64,000 bases of DNA from VAYN01 sp963702075. Lineage in GTDB: Bacteria > Actinomycetota > Thermoleophilia > Solirubrobacterales > 70-9. A model generated the notes under the pieces. That model saw nothing but the letters and a program-made list of their open reading frames with translations. It had not been told where the DNA came from and searched no databases. Location of the stretch: contig OY969703.1 of assembly GCA_963702075.1 (NCBI GenBank), positions 2,418,001 to 2,482,000 of the forward strand, in the 5' to 3' direction. Below, piece by piece: positions 50,681-58,698 of this stretch; the stretch's first letter is position 1, and every line of letters begins with the position of its first letter. A program made the translations under genes and the position numbers.

Positions 50681-52665
50681 TTCGGGGTGCGTTTGCCGAG
50701 GAAGGCGCCGATGCCCTCTTTGGCGTCCTCGCTGAAGAAGGCGGTGGCGAAACCGACCTTCTCGGCCTCGATGCCGTCGTCGATGTCGCCCTGGTGGGAG
50801 ACGGTCTTGATCTGCTCGACGGCGATCGGCGCCTGGGCGGCGAGCTTGCGACCCCACATCAGCGCCGTCTCGAACAGCTCCTGGTCGGGGACGACCCGGT
50901 TGACGAGGCCCAGTTCGAGCGCCTCCTCGGAGAGGATCGCGTCGCCGACGAGGTTCATCTCCAATGCCTTGTTGGGCCCGACCAGCCGCGCCAGCCGCTG
51001 GGTGCCGCCGAAGCCGGGGATGATCCCCAGCTTCACCTCGGGCTGACCGAAGACCGCGGCCTCGGCGCCGATCCGCACGTCGCAGGCCATCGCCAGCTCG
51101 CAGCCGCCGCCGAAGGCGATCGAGTTGACCGCGGCGATCGTGGCCACCCCTGCCTTGCCGAAGTCACGGAAGAGCGCGTGCGCCCTGTTGATCAGCTCGG
51201 CGCCGCTCTCCTGGTCGAACGTCGTGAACGCCTTGACGTCGGCGCCGGCGGAGAAGACGATCGGGACCGAGGAGGCGATCACCATCGCCCCGATCCCGTC
51301 GTCCTCCTTGATCCGGTTCCAGACCGTCTCCAGGTCCGCGATCACCTGTGGCGAGAGCGAGTTCATCGGCAGGTTCGCCAACCAGGCGATCGCGACGTTG
51401 CCGCGGGTCTCGAGCTTGACGGTGTCGGTCTGCTCGCCCTCGTCTGCCTGTGGGTAGGGATAGAAGCCCTGGCCGGTCGAGAGGCCGTAGCGGCGCTGGG
51501 CGACGAGGCGCTTGAGGGTGATCGGCGGGGTGAAGCGATCGCCGTACTTCTCCTCCAGCTTCTCGATCGTCTCCAGCGCCTGGTCGAGGCCGGTGACGTC
51601 GGCTTTCCAGAACGGCGGCAGCAGGCCTTTGCGCGGGTCGAGTCCGGCGCCGGCCATCATCCCGAGGTCGATGTCGCGGACCGAGCAGATCCCCTCCTCG
51701 ACCAGCAGGCAGGCCTCGATCAGAGCGCGGCTGGAGAACATCGCCACCAGCTCCTCGCCGTCGGGCTGGGCATCGCCGGGGACGTTCTGCTCGCCGTCTT
51801 TGAAGAAGCCCTCGCCGCCGGTCTTGGCGCCGAGCTTGCCTTCGCCGACGAGGCCCTGCAGGCCCTTGTGGACGTAGAAGTGCTCGCCGTAGGACTCGTT
51901 CAGGTGTTCGGCGACGTGCAGCACGGTGTCGAGGCCGAGCAGGTCGGTAAGGAAGAACGGGCCCATCGGCGCCAGCTGGGCGCCGGCGATCGCCTCGTCG
52001 ATCGCCTTCAGCGAGAGGCCGTGCTCCTCCTGGGCGCGCCAGATCTCCCCCATCGTCGCCATCAGGATCCGGTTGACGACGAAGCCGGGGACCTCGCCGC
52101 AGACGATCGGCTGCTTCTTGATCGCCTGGGCGAAGTTGTAGGCGGCGGTGGCGGTCTCCTGCGAGGAGTCCTCGCCGACGATCACCTCGACCAGCGGCAT
52201 GATCGAGGCCGGGTAGAAGAAGTGGAAGCCGACGACCTTGTCGGGCCGCAGCGTCGCCTCGCCGATCTCGGTGATCGAGAGCGAGGAGGTGTTGGAGGAG
52301 AGGATCGCGTGCCCGGGCGTGACCGCGTCGAGGTCGCGGAAGACGGCCTGCTTGATCTCCATCTTCTCCGGCACCGCCTCGATCACGAAGTCGACGTCGC
52401 CGAACTCCTCGTAGCTGACGGTGCCGGTGATGTTCCCCATCACCTCGGCCAGCCGCGCGTCGGCCTGCTCCTGGGTCAGCTTCTCCTTCTTGACGAGGCG
52501 GGCGAACTGGCCCTCGGTGACGGCGCGGGCCTTCTCGACGGCCGCGTCGACGAACTTCTGGTCGATGTCTTTGACGACGACGGGGATGTCGGCGGCGGCG
52601 ATCGCCTGCGCGATCTCCCCGCCCATGGTGCCGCCGCCGACGACGGCGGCTTTGGAGACGAACAT
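50665..52665 (-). CDS. Bifunctional 3-hydroxyacyl-CoA dehydrogenase / enoyl-CoA hydratase (dehydrogenase first)
   Basis: 666-residue beta-oxidation enzyme. Residues 1-400 are a 3-hydroxyacyl-CoA dehydrogenase with GGGTMGGEIAQAIA (10-23), SSNTSSLSITEIG and GFHFFYPASIMPLVEVI, plus two C-terminal helical domains. From about residue 415 a crotonase (enoyl-CoA hydratase) follows with FSAGADVKAF oxyanion loop and AFGGGCELAMACDVRIGAE and the catalytic Glu region PEVKLGIIPGFGGTQRL. This order is the reverse of bacterial FadB/FadJ and like archaeal-type fusions. Hydratase and dehydrogenase activities act consecutively. Confidence 0.94.
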   Translation of the reverse strand: MFVSKAAVVGGGTMGGEIAQAIAAADIPVVVKDIDQKFVDAAVEKARAVTEGQFARLVKKEKLTQEQADARLAEVMGNITGTVSYEEFGDVDFVIEAVPEKMEIKQAVFRDLDAVTPGHAILSSNTSSLSITEIGEATLRPDKVVGFHFFYPASIMPLVEVIVGEDSSQETATAAYNFAQAIKKQPIVCGEVPGFVVNRILMATMGEIWRAQEEHGLSLKAIDEAIAGAQLAPMGPFFLTDLLGLDTVLHVAEHLNESYGEHFYVHKGLQGLVGEGKLGAKTGGEGFFKDGEQNVPGDAQPDGEELVAMFSSRALIEACLLVEEGICSVRDIDLGMMAGAGLDPRKGLLPPFWKADVTGLDQALETIEKLEEKYGDRFTPPITLKRLVAQRRYGLSTGQGFYPYPQADEGEQTDTVKLETRGNVAIAWLANLPMNSLSPQVIADLETVWNRIKEDDGIGAMVIASSVPIVFSAGADVKAFTTFDQESGAELINRAHALFRDFGKAGVATIAAVNSIAFGGGCELAMACDVRIGAEAAVFGQPEVKLGIIPGFGGTQRLARLVGPNKALEMNLVGDAILSEEALELGLVNRVVPDQELFETALMWGRKLAAQAPIAVEQIKTVSHQGDIDDGIEAEKVGFATAFFSEDAKEGIGAFLGKRTPKWSGK

Positions 52666-52712
52666 AGAGGGGCGATTCCTTCCGTTTTCGGCTTGGTCAT
52701 GCGGCGCGGGCC

Positions 52713-52752
52713 GCGGGAGACCGCAGGCTATACAGATGCCTGCGGCTCCCGC
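52713..52752 (-). terminator. Hairpin between DUF2339 gene and fused beta-oxidation gene
   Basis: GCGGGAGaCCGCAGGC and GCCTGCGGCTCCCGC form a 15-bp stem with one bulge around TATACAGAT. It begins ten bases after the DUF2339 stop on the minus strand. It may terminate that transcript; no T-run. Confidence 0.45.
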
Positions 52753-52761
52753 TGATCGGCC

Positions 52762-54486
52762 CTACAGATAAGCCTGCGGCGCCCCCTCCTCCACCTCTTC
52801 GACCGGCTCCTCTTCCTCCTCCGGCTTGAACCGCTGATAGGCGAAGGCGCCGGCCAACAGCAGCAGGCCGAGGGCGACGAAGGACAGCGCCCGGGCCAGC
52901 TCTTCCAGCTCGGAGAGGTCGTAGGTCCAGACCTTGGCGATCGCGACCATCAGCAGGGCGAGGCCACCGAGGCGGGCCTTCGGCGAGTGCCGCACCATGC
53001 CCCAGACGACCGCGCCCAACCCCGTCGCCGTCCAGAAGGCCGAGAGCCAGGACTGACCGATCTGGCGAGCTTCGCCGCCGGCGGTGTCGCCGATAACGTC
53101 GATGATCGCGACCGAGCCGAGGTAGACGAAGCCGGCAGCGCCGATGTAGCCGGTCACGGTCGCGGCCTTCGGCTCGATCTCGCGGCCCCAGTACCAGCAG
53201 GCGATCGCGGCGCCGGCGCAGCAGGCGATCGCAATCAGCGAGGCGCCGAGGTCGTCGACCCCTTCAGCGATCGCCGTGGGCGGCGCCTCGACGACCAGCA
53301 TGTGCAGGATCGCCAGGCCGAGGAACCCGAGCGCCCCGAGCAGCAGCCGCTGGGCGTCCGAGAGCGTCGACGCGGAGGTGCGATCGACACGCGTCGCCAG
53401 GTAGGCGAGCGCAGCCGACATAGCCGCCCAAGCGGCAACCAGAGTGGGCCCGTTAAAGGCATTGGCAAGCCCGAAACTGCCAATCGCGATCCCACCGCCG
53501 ATCAGCAACGAGCCGATTTCGCGGTGAATGCCGAAGCGGATCGCGGCGCCTCCGAGGAAGAGATGGGCGATCGCGAAGCCGAAGATCCACCCGTCCAGGG
53601 CGGCGGAATCGCCGCCGATGACGATGCCGCCGACACCGACGACCAGCACGCTGCTGCTGAGCAGGAGCAGCCAGGAAGAAATGAACAGCCTTTCCTCCCC
53701 CCGCATCCGCAACTCGTAGCCGAACGCCGCGGCGGCATAGAGGATCCAGAACCCGACCAGGACGGCGAGGACGAGCAGGGTGGGCTCGGAGGGTTCGCCG
53801 ATCCCCTCGACAGAGATAAATCCGTTGGTGTAGATCCAGGCGATTAGCTGCGGCGCCGAGACGGCGAAGGCGCCGAGCGCCAGCCAGTTCCAGCGCTGCC
53901 AGAGGAGAACGCCGACGCTCGCGGCCAGGGCCAGGGCGACGTAGGCGATCGAGCCCCCTTCGTGCGTCGTCCCGACCAGGATCGGCGCCGCCAGCGCGCC
54001 CAGCATGCCGACACTGCCGACCAGCATCGAAGACCAGCGCACGGCGATGAAGACGCCGAGGACGCCGATCAAGGCCGCCGCCTCGAGGCCGAGGACGGGC
54101 GAAATTAAGTCATAGGTCTGAGCGGCGACGACGGTGGTCGCATATAGCCCTGGGATCGCGATCGCGACCGCGATCCGGGCCACCTCGAGGCGCCCCTTGC
54201 GTTCGTGCAGCCAGAGGCCGACGCTGAGCAGCAAGAGAGAGCCGAAGGCGGCCATCAAGACCCGGACTTCCTCCGTGAACCAGCTGCTGTCGACGGCACT
54301 GCGCATCAAGAAGATGACGCCGAGCAGGGTCGCCAGGCCGCCGACCCAGGCGAGCACGCGGCCGCCGAAGACGCGCTCGAACTCGATCCGGGAGATCGGG
54401 TTCAGGGGCGGCGGTGGCGGCGGGGCGTGGTGCGGGGGCTCCTCGGGGCGATTCCTGAAAGCGGGCGGTACGTACTCGTCATTCAT
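52762..54486 (-). CDS. DUF2339 multi-span membrane protein
   Basis: 574-residue protein with a Pro-rich cytosolic N-terminus (1-30), then FERVFGGRVLAWVGGLATLLGVIFLMR, the typical DUF2339 opening, and about fourteen or more membrane segments. The C-terminal tail is acidic. DUF2339 proteins are widespread, of unknown function, and proposed to be transport or envelope related. It is divergent from a TetR gene whose operators lie in between, so it is probably controlled by that repressor. Confidence 0.87.
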   Translation of the reverse strand: MNDEYVPPAFRNRPEEPPHHAPPPPPPLNPISRIEFERVFGGRVLAWVGGLATLLGVIFLMRSAVDSSWFTEEVRVLMAAFGSLLLLSVGLWLHERKGRLEVARIAVAIAIPGLYATTVVAAQTYDLISPVLGLEAAALIGVLGVFIAVRWSSMLVGSVGMLGALAAPILVGTTHEGGSIAYVALALAASVGVLLWQRWNWLALGAFAVSAPQLIAWIYTNGFISVEGIGEPSEPTLLVLAVLVGFWILYAAAAFGYELRMRGEERLFISSWLLLLSSSVLVVGVGGIVIGGDSAALDGWIFGFAIAHLFLGGAAIRFGIHREIGSLLIGGGIAIGSFGLANAFNGPTLVAAWAAMSAALAYLATRVDRTSASTLSDAQRLLLGALGFLGLAILHMLVVEAPPTAIAEGVDDLGASLIAIACCAGAAIACWYWGREIEPKAATVTGYIGAAGFVYLGSVAIIDVIGDTAGGEARQIGQSWLSAFWTATGLGAVVWGMVRHSPKARLGGLALLMVAIAKVWTYDLSELEELARALSFVALGLLLLAGAFAYQRFKPEEEEEPVEEVEEGAPQAYL

Positions 54487-54505
54487 GGGTTTCTCCTCTC
54501 GCTTA

Positions 54506-54551
54506 TTGACCGACGGTCAACACCGTAGCAATCTTGTCAACCATCGGTCAA
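54506..54551. promoter_or_regulatory. Two TetR-type operators in a divergent promoter
   Basis: TTGACCGACGGTCAA (54506-54520) is a perfect palindrome. A second, imperfect copy TCAACCATCGGTCAA is at 54537-54551, 31 bases later (three helical turns). Both carry the TTGACCG half site. They lie between the DUF2339 and TetR genes, so the TetR protein probably represses both. Confidence 0.8.
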
Positions 54552-54572
54552 TAAGCCGGTACACTTCCGCCC

Positions 54573-55178
54573 ATGAGCGAACCCGCATACCGCCGGATGG
54601 ACGTCGACGAGCGCCGCCGGCAGCTGCTCGAGCGCGGTGCCGAGCTCTTCACCAGCCACTCCTACGACGAGCTTTCGATGAACAAGATCGCCGCCGAGGT
54701 GGGGATCTCGAAGGCGCTGCTCTACCACTATTTCCCCAGCAAGCAAGCGTTCTTCGAGGAGACCCTGAGCGCCTGGGCGGAGCGCCTGCGAGAGCGCACC
54801 GAACCGGACCCGGACCTCTCCCCCGTCGAGCAGCTGACGAGCAGCCTCGACGGCTTCCTCTCGTTGGTCGAGGAGAACTCCGTCGCCTACCGCAACCTGA
54901 TGCAGAGCGCGACGGCAGTGCCGGCGATCCGCGACCTGGTCGAAGAGGTGCGGCGGGCGACCGCGCAGCGCATTCTCGACGGCCTCTACGAGGGTGAGCC
55001 ACCCCCGAAAGCGCGGATCGCGGTCAGCGGCTGGCTCTGGTTCATGGACGGCGCCTGTCTCGACTGGATCGAGCACCGCGGGGTCGAGCGCGAGGAGCTG
55101 CGCGACCTCCTGCTCGGCGTCCTGATGGGCTCGCTGGTCGCGGCCGGCGCGATGCCGGACGTTTCTCCGAGCGCCTGA
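54573..55178 (+). CDS. TetR-family transcriptional regulator
   Basis: 201-residue repressor. The N-terminal DNA-binding domain is clear: RRRQLLERGAELFTSHSYDELSMNKIAAEVGISKALLYHYFPSKQAFF, with the helix-turn-helix at about 38-58. The C-terminal ligand domain (about 70-195) is helical; ligand unknown. The ATG at 54573 lies 22 bases after the second operator, implying autoregulation. The next gene, a secreted NlpC/P60-like protein, follows on the same strand after 45 bases and may be co-transcribed. Confidence 0.93.
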   Translation: MSEPAYRRMDVDERRRQLLERGAELFTSHSYDELSMNKIAAEVGISKALLYHYFPSKQAFFEETLSAWAERLRERTEPDPDLSPVEQLTSSLDGFLSLVEENSVAYRNLMQSATAVPAIRDLVEEVRRATAQRILDGLYEGEPPPKARIAVSGWLWFMDGACLDWIEHRGVEREELRDLLLGVLMGSLVAAGAMPDVSPSA

Positions 55179-55223
55179 TCGCCACCCTTAAATTCGCTGC
55201 GGAGGTTGTCGATAACCCTGCAG

Positions 55224-55748
55224 ATGCGAAGGCAGGGGAAGCTCTTCACCGTTCTCACGGCGCTGCTCGTCTGCGGCGCGGCAGGCGGGACGCCGGCCGC
55301 GGCCGCGGTGCCGCAGGCGCGGCTGTTGCCCGACGGTCGCGCGGTCGCTCCCCCGTCCGCCCCGCCCGCCGTGAAGTCGATGATCGAGGCGGCCAACCGG
55401 ATTCGCCACCGGCCCTACGTCTGGGGCGGCGGCCACCGCCACTGGAACTCGCGCGGCTACGACTGCTCGGGCTCGGTCAGCTACGTGATGCACGCCGCCG
55501 GCCTGCTCGAATGGCCGCTCGACTCGACCGGCTTCATGCGCTGGGGCAGCGGCGGCGCGGGCAGCTGGGTCCGCATCTACGCCAACCACGAACACGTCTT
55601 CGCGGTGATCGCCGGCCTGCGCTGGGACACCTCCTTCAGCGAAGACGGCGATCGCACCGGCCCCGGCTGGTCAGAAGAGATGCGCCCCACCGGCGGCTTC
55701 CGCCTGCGGCATCCGCTTGGGATCTTCAAGGCGACCCCGCTCGCTTAG
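55224..55748 (+). CDS. Secreted NlpC/P60-like peptidoglycan peptidase
   Basis: 174 residues with a signal peptide (1-25: MRRQGKLFTVLTALLVC then AAGGTPAAAA). The catalytic domain has RHRPYVWGGGH, the nucleophile Cys in GYDCSGSVSYVMHAAGLL, and the His in NHEHVFAVIAGLRWDT, the Cys-His order of NlpC/P60. Likely cuts peptide cross-links or stem peptides. The ATG at 55224 is preferred because the TTG at 55206 lies directly on its GGAGG. Downstream there is a 560-base region with palindromic repeats. Confidence 0.85.
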   Translation: MRRQGKLFTVLTALLVCGAAGGTPAAAAVPQARLLPDGRAVAPPSAPPAVKSMIEAANRIRHRPYVWGGGHRHWNSRGYDCSGSVSYVMHAAGLLEWPLDSTGFMRWGSGGAGSWVRIYANHEHVFAVIAGLRWDTSFSEDGDRTGPGWSEEMRPTGGFRLRHPLGIFKATPLA

Positions 55749-55780
55749 CGGCTGGATCGCAGGACAAGCTCCTCTTGTAG

Positions 55781-55896
55781 GGAGGGGTGGGTGTCCCTCT
55801 CGAGACCTGGGTTCCTCGCCTTTAAGTGGCCGTCTCTCGCTGAGTGGTCTGTGCGAGGAACAGGACGCCGGTCCCGAGAGGGACACCCACCCCTCC
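55781..55896 (-). repeat. Palindromic element family F3, copy 2
   Basis: Arms 55781-55807 and 55870-55896 pair at 26 of 27 positions; the exception is A opposite C (G-U on the minus strand). The inner GTTCCTCGC/GCGAGGAAC stem and centre CGTCTCTCGCTGAGT match copy 1 at 25065-25180; the outer arms are longer and different. It starts 33 bases after the NlpC/P60 stop. Confidence 0.82.
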
Positions 55897-55985
55897 TGGC
55901 GACAGTCTCAGTTAGACGCCCTAGGGCGGAAGCTCTTTCTAAGACAGCTGCTTGACCCTGGGGCGTCCTGCAGCTGCGTGTTGTG

Positions 55986-56118
55986 GAGGGGGTCGGCACC
56001 CCTCCGGAGGAATGTTCGGCGATATGCAATCTGGTTCTTGCGGCGGAGCCGCAGCAGGTTCTCCCCGAAGCGGAAGCGGAGGGGAGGTCAATTCCGGAGG
56101 AGGGGTGCCGACCCCCTC
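55986..56118 (+). repeat. Palindromic element family F1, copy C
   Basis: Arms 55986-56005 and 56099-56118 are perfect over 20 bp. Compared with copy A the arms differ at two paired positions, both compensated. The inner hairpin is TGCGGC-GGA-GCCGCA. Between it and F3 copy 2, the stretch 55897-55985 has the GCGACA...TTAGACGCC linker module and a CAGCTGC/GCAGCTG pair. After it, 56119-56308 holds no gene that I can support; it is the glnN leader. Confidence 0.85.
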
Positions 56119-56308
56119 TCCCCCCACCCCCCACGCCTAGCGACACCAGGGACAACCTCTGCGGCCCGAGCTTTGTACGGCGGTACAAAGGCGCGATTGA
56201 GGCGGTCCCATTAGGCTCTGTGCTGCGCCTTTCGAGGACTGAGACTTTCGACAAATACGCGCTGGGACGACCCCGTGCGCGCGCCTATTGGGGGAGATCC
56301 AAGAACCG

Positions 56309-58453
56309 ATGACCCGCATTCGCCAGCACAACGTGACCGCAGCCCAGTGGAGCTCCAACGGAGGGGCTCTGGGCGCGCAGGACCTGACGCTCCCGGAGAA
56401 CAACCCGTTCGGGCAGAACGTCTTCTCCGTCGCCGCCCAGAAGGAAAGGCTGCCCAAGGACGTCTTCGAGAAGCTGCAGACGACGCTCGACGGGGGCGAG
56501 GCGCTCGATCCCAGCCTCGCCGACGCTGTCGCCGAGGCGATGAAGGAGTGGGCGCTGGAGAACGGCGCCACCCACTACACCCACATGTTCCAGCCCCTGA
56601 CCGGCTCGACGGCTGAGAAGCACGACTCCTTCTTCGAGCCCGGCGGCGAAGGCAACGCGATCGCCGACTTCTCCGGCAAGGAGCTGATCCAGGGCGAGCC
56701 CGACGCATCCTCCTTCCCGACCGGCGGCGTCCGCGCCACCTTCGAGGCCCGCGGCTATACCGCCTGGGACCCGACCAGCCCCGCCTTCATCCTCGAGAAC
56801 CCGAACGGGGCGCTGCTATGCATCCCGACCGCCTTCGCTTCCTGGACCGGCGAGGCGCTCGACGCGAAGATCCCGCTGCTGCGCTCGATGGACGCGCTCA
56901 GCCGCTCGGCGATCAAGGCGCTGCGGCTGCTCGGCGACGAGGAGAGCCAGCGCGTCTTCACCACCGTCGGCCCCGAGCAGGAGTACTTCCTGATCGACGA
57001 GCAGTACTACTTCGAGCGGCCCGACCTGATCAGCACCGGCCGCACCCTTTTCGGCGCCAAGCCGCCGAAGGGCCACGAGCTCGACGACCACTACTTCGGC
57101 TCGATCCCGGAGCGGGTGCTCGCCTTCATGATGGAGTCGGAGCTGGAGATGCGGAAGCTCGGCATCCCGGTCAAGACCCGCCACAACGAGGTGGCGCCGG
57201 CCCAGTACGAGATCGCGCCGATCTTCGAGAACTCGAACGTCGGCTCTGACCACCAGCAGCTGCTGATGCAGACGCTGGAGAACGTCGCCCGCCGCTACGG
57301 CCTCGTCTGCCTCCTGCACGAGAAGCCGTTTGCCGGCGTCAACGGCTCCGGCAAGCACAACAACTGGTCGATGGGGACGGACACCGGCGCCAACCTGCTC
57401 AACCCGGGCGAGACGCCGGCGGACAACATCCACTTCCTGTTCTTCTGCGCCGCGGTGATCCAGGCGGTCAACAAGCACCAGGGCCTGCTGCGGGCCTCGG
57501 TCGCCAACATCGGCCAGGACCATCGCCTCGGGGCGAACGAGGCGCCGCCGGCGATCATCTCGATCTTCCTCGGCGCCGAGCTCGAAAAAGTCTTCGAGGC
57601 GATCGCCACCGGCGAAGGCGATCCCAACACGCCGGCCTCGTTCCTCGACCTCGGGGCTACGGTACTGCCGCCGCTGCCGATGGACGGTGGCGACCGCAAC
57701 CGCACCTCGCCGTTCGCCTTCACCGGCAACAAATTCGAGTTCCGGGCCCTGGGATCGAGCATGTCGCTCGGCTTCCCGAACACGGTCCTGAACACGATCG
57801 CGGCCGAGGCAATCGACGAGCTCGCCGGCAAGCTCGAGGCGAAGCTGGACGGCGGCGCGCAGATGCCGGAGGCCGTGATCGAGATCGTCAAAGAGAGCTA
57901 CCTGGCGAACAAGCAGGTCTGCTTCGGCGGGGACAACTACTCCGACGAGTGGCACCAGGAGGCCGAGCGGCGCGGGCTGAAGAACCTGCGCACGACCCCC
58001 GACGCCCTGCCGGAGGTGCTCGACGACAGCACCATCGCCGCCTTCGAGAACTACAACGTCCTCTCCAAGGGGGAGCTGGAGTCGCGCTACGAGGTCTGGG
58101 TCGAGCAGTACTGGCTGCGGGCCAACATCGAGGCGGAGACGACCTTCTCGATGGCGAAGACGATGATCCTGCCGGCGGCCCTGCGCCACCTGGCGCTGAT
58201 CGGCGAGGCCGGCGTCTCCTCCCTGGAGGGGGAAGTGCGCGGGCTCGTCGACGAGCTCGTCGCAGGCCTCGGCGAGCTGGAAGCGGCGAACGCCGCCCCG
58301 GGCCTCGAGGGTCTGGAGATGGCGGTCCACGCCCGCGACAAGCAGCTGGCGGCGATGGACAGCGTCCGCGACGCGGCCGACAAGCTCGAGCGGGTGGTCG
58401 CCGACGACCTTTGGCCGCTGCCTAAGTACGAGGAGATGCTCTTCATCAAGTAG
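56309..58453 (+). CDS. glnN: Glutamine synthetase type III
   Basis: 714-residue GSIII, making glutamine from glutamate, ammonia and ATP. The signature region TRHNEVAPAQYEIAPIFENSN, the NGSGKHNNWSM loop, and AFTGNKFEFRALGSS identify the type III family, which lacks the adenylylation site of type I. The length is standard for the class. The ATG (56309) is preceded by GGGGGAG at 56290-56296; a TTG at 56288 would overlap that site. It works with Amt at 48026 in ammonium assimilation. A long imperfect hairpin follows the stop. Confidence 0.95.
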   Translation: MTRIRQHNVTAAQWSSNGGALGAQDLTLPENNPFGQNVFSVAAQKERLPKDVFEKLQTTLDGGEALDPSLADAVAEAMKEWALENGATHYTHMFQPLTGSTAEKHDSFFEPGGEGNAIADFSGKELIQGEPDASSFPTGGVRATFEARGYTAWDPTSPAFILENPNGALLCIPTAFASWTGEALDAKIPLLRSMDALSRSAIKALRLLGDEESQRVFTTVGPEQEYFLIDEQYYFERPDLISTGRTLFGAKPPKGHELDDHYFGSIPERVLAFMMESELEMRKLGIPVKTRHNEVAPAQYEIAPIFENSNVGSDHQQLLMQTLENVARRYGLVCLLHEKPFAGVNGSGKHNNWSMGTDTGANLLNPGETPADNIHFLFFCAAVIQAVNKHQGLLRASVANIGQDHRLGANEAPPAIISIFLGAELEKVFEAIATGEGDPNTPASFLDLGATVLPPLPMDGGDRNRTSPFAFTGNKFEFRALGSSMSLGFPNTVLNTIAAEAIDELAGKLEAKLDGGAQMPEAVIEIVKESYLANKQVCFGGDNYSDEWHQEAERRGLKNLRTTPDALPEVLDDSTIAAFENYNVLSKGELESRYEVWVEQYWLRANIEAETTFSMAKTMILPAALRHLALIGEAGVSSLEGEVRGLVDELVAGLGELEAANAAPGLEGLEMAVHARDKQLAAMDSVRDAADKLERVVADDLWPLPKYEEMLFIK

Positions 58454-58470
58454 TGCTTGGGGCGCTCGGG

Positions 58471-58539
58471 CCGCGGGTCCTGTCTCCGATCGGGGGCTCT
58501 CCCTACCGGGAGAGTCCTCCCGATCGTCGCCACCCGCGG
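58471..58539 (+). terminator. Long imperfect hairpin after glnN
   Basis: CCGCGGGT pairs with ACCCGCGG at the ends, and CGATCGGGGGCTCTCCC with GGGAGAGTCCTCCCGATCG nearer the TACC centre. It is 17 bases after the stop and may terminate glnN. In architecture it resembles the palindromic elements, but the centre is only four bases. Confidence 0.5.
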
Positions 58540-58563
58540 CAGGGGCGCTTGTGGTTGAGCTGA

Positions 58564-58689
58564 CTAGGGACTGTCGTCGCCGTCGTCCTTCACTGCTCGG
58601 TAGATGACGTAGCCGATGGCGGCCAGGCCGATGATCGGGATCAGGCCGCCGAAGACTGCGGGCCAGGCCTCAGTTGCAGCAGGAAGCAC
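58564..58689 (-). CDS. Small single-span membrane protein
   Basis: A 41-residue open frame with GTG start (58689) nine bases after the P450 stop. One membrane segment (GGLIPIIGLAAIGYVIYRAV, about 13-32) and a short acidic tail KDDGDDSP. Such tails and size resemble small subunits or anchors; it may accompany the P450. There is no clear ribosome site, so translation may depend on coupling to the P450. Confidence 0.5.
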   Translation of the reverse strand: MLPAATEAWPAVFGGLIPIIGLAAIGYVIYRAVKDDGDDSP

Positions 58690-58698
58690 GGGGCGGAA

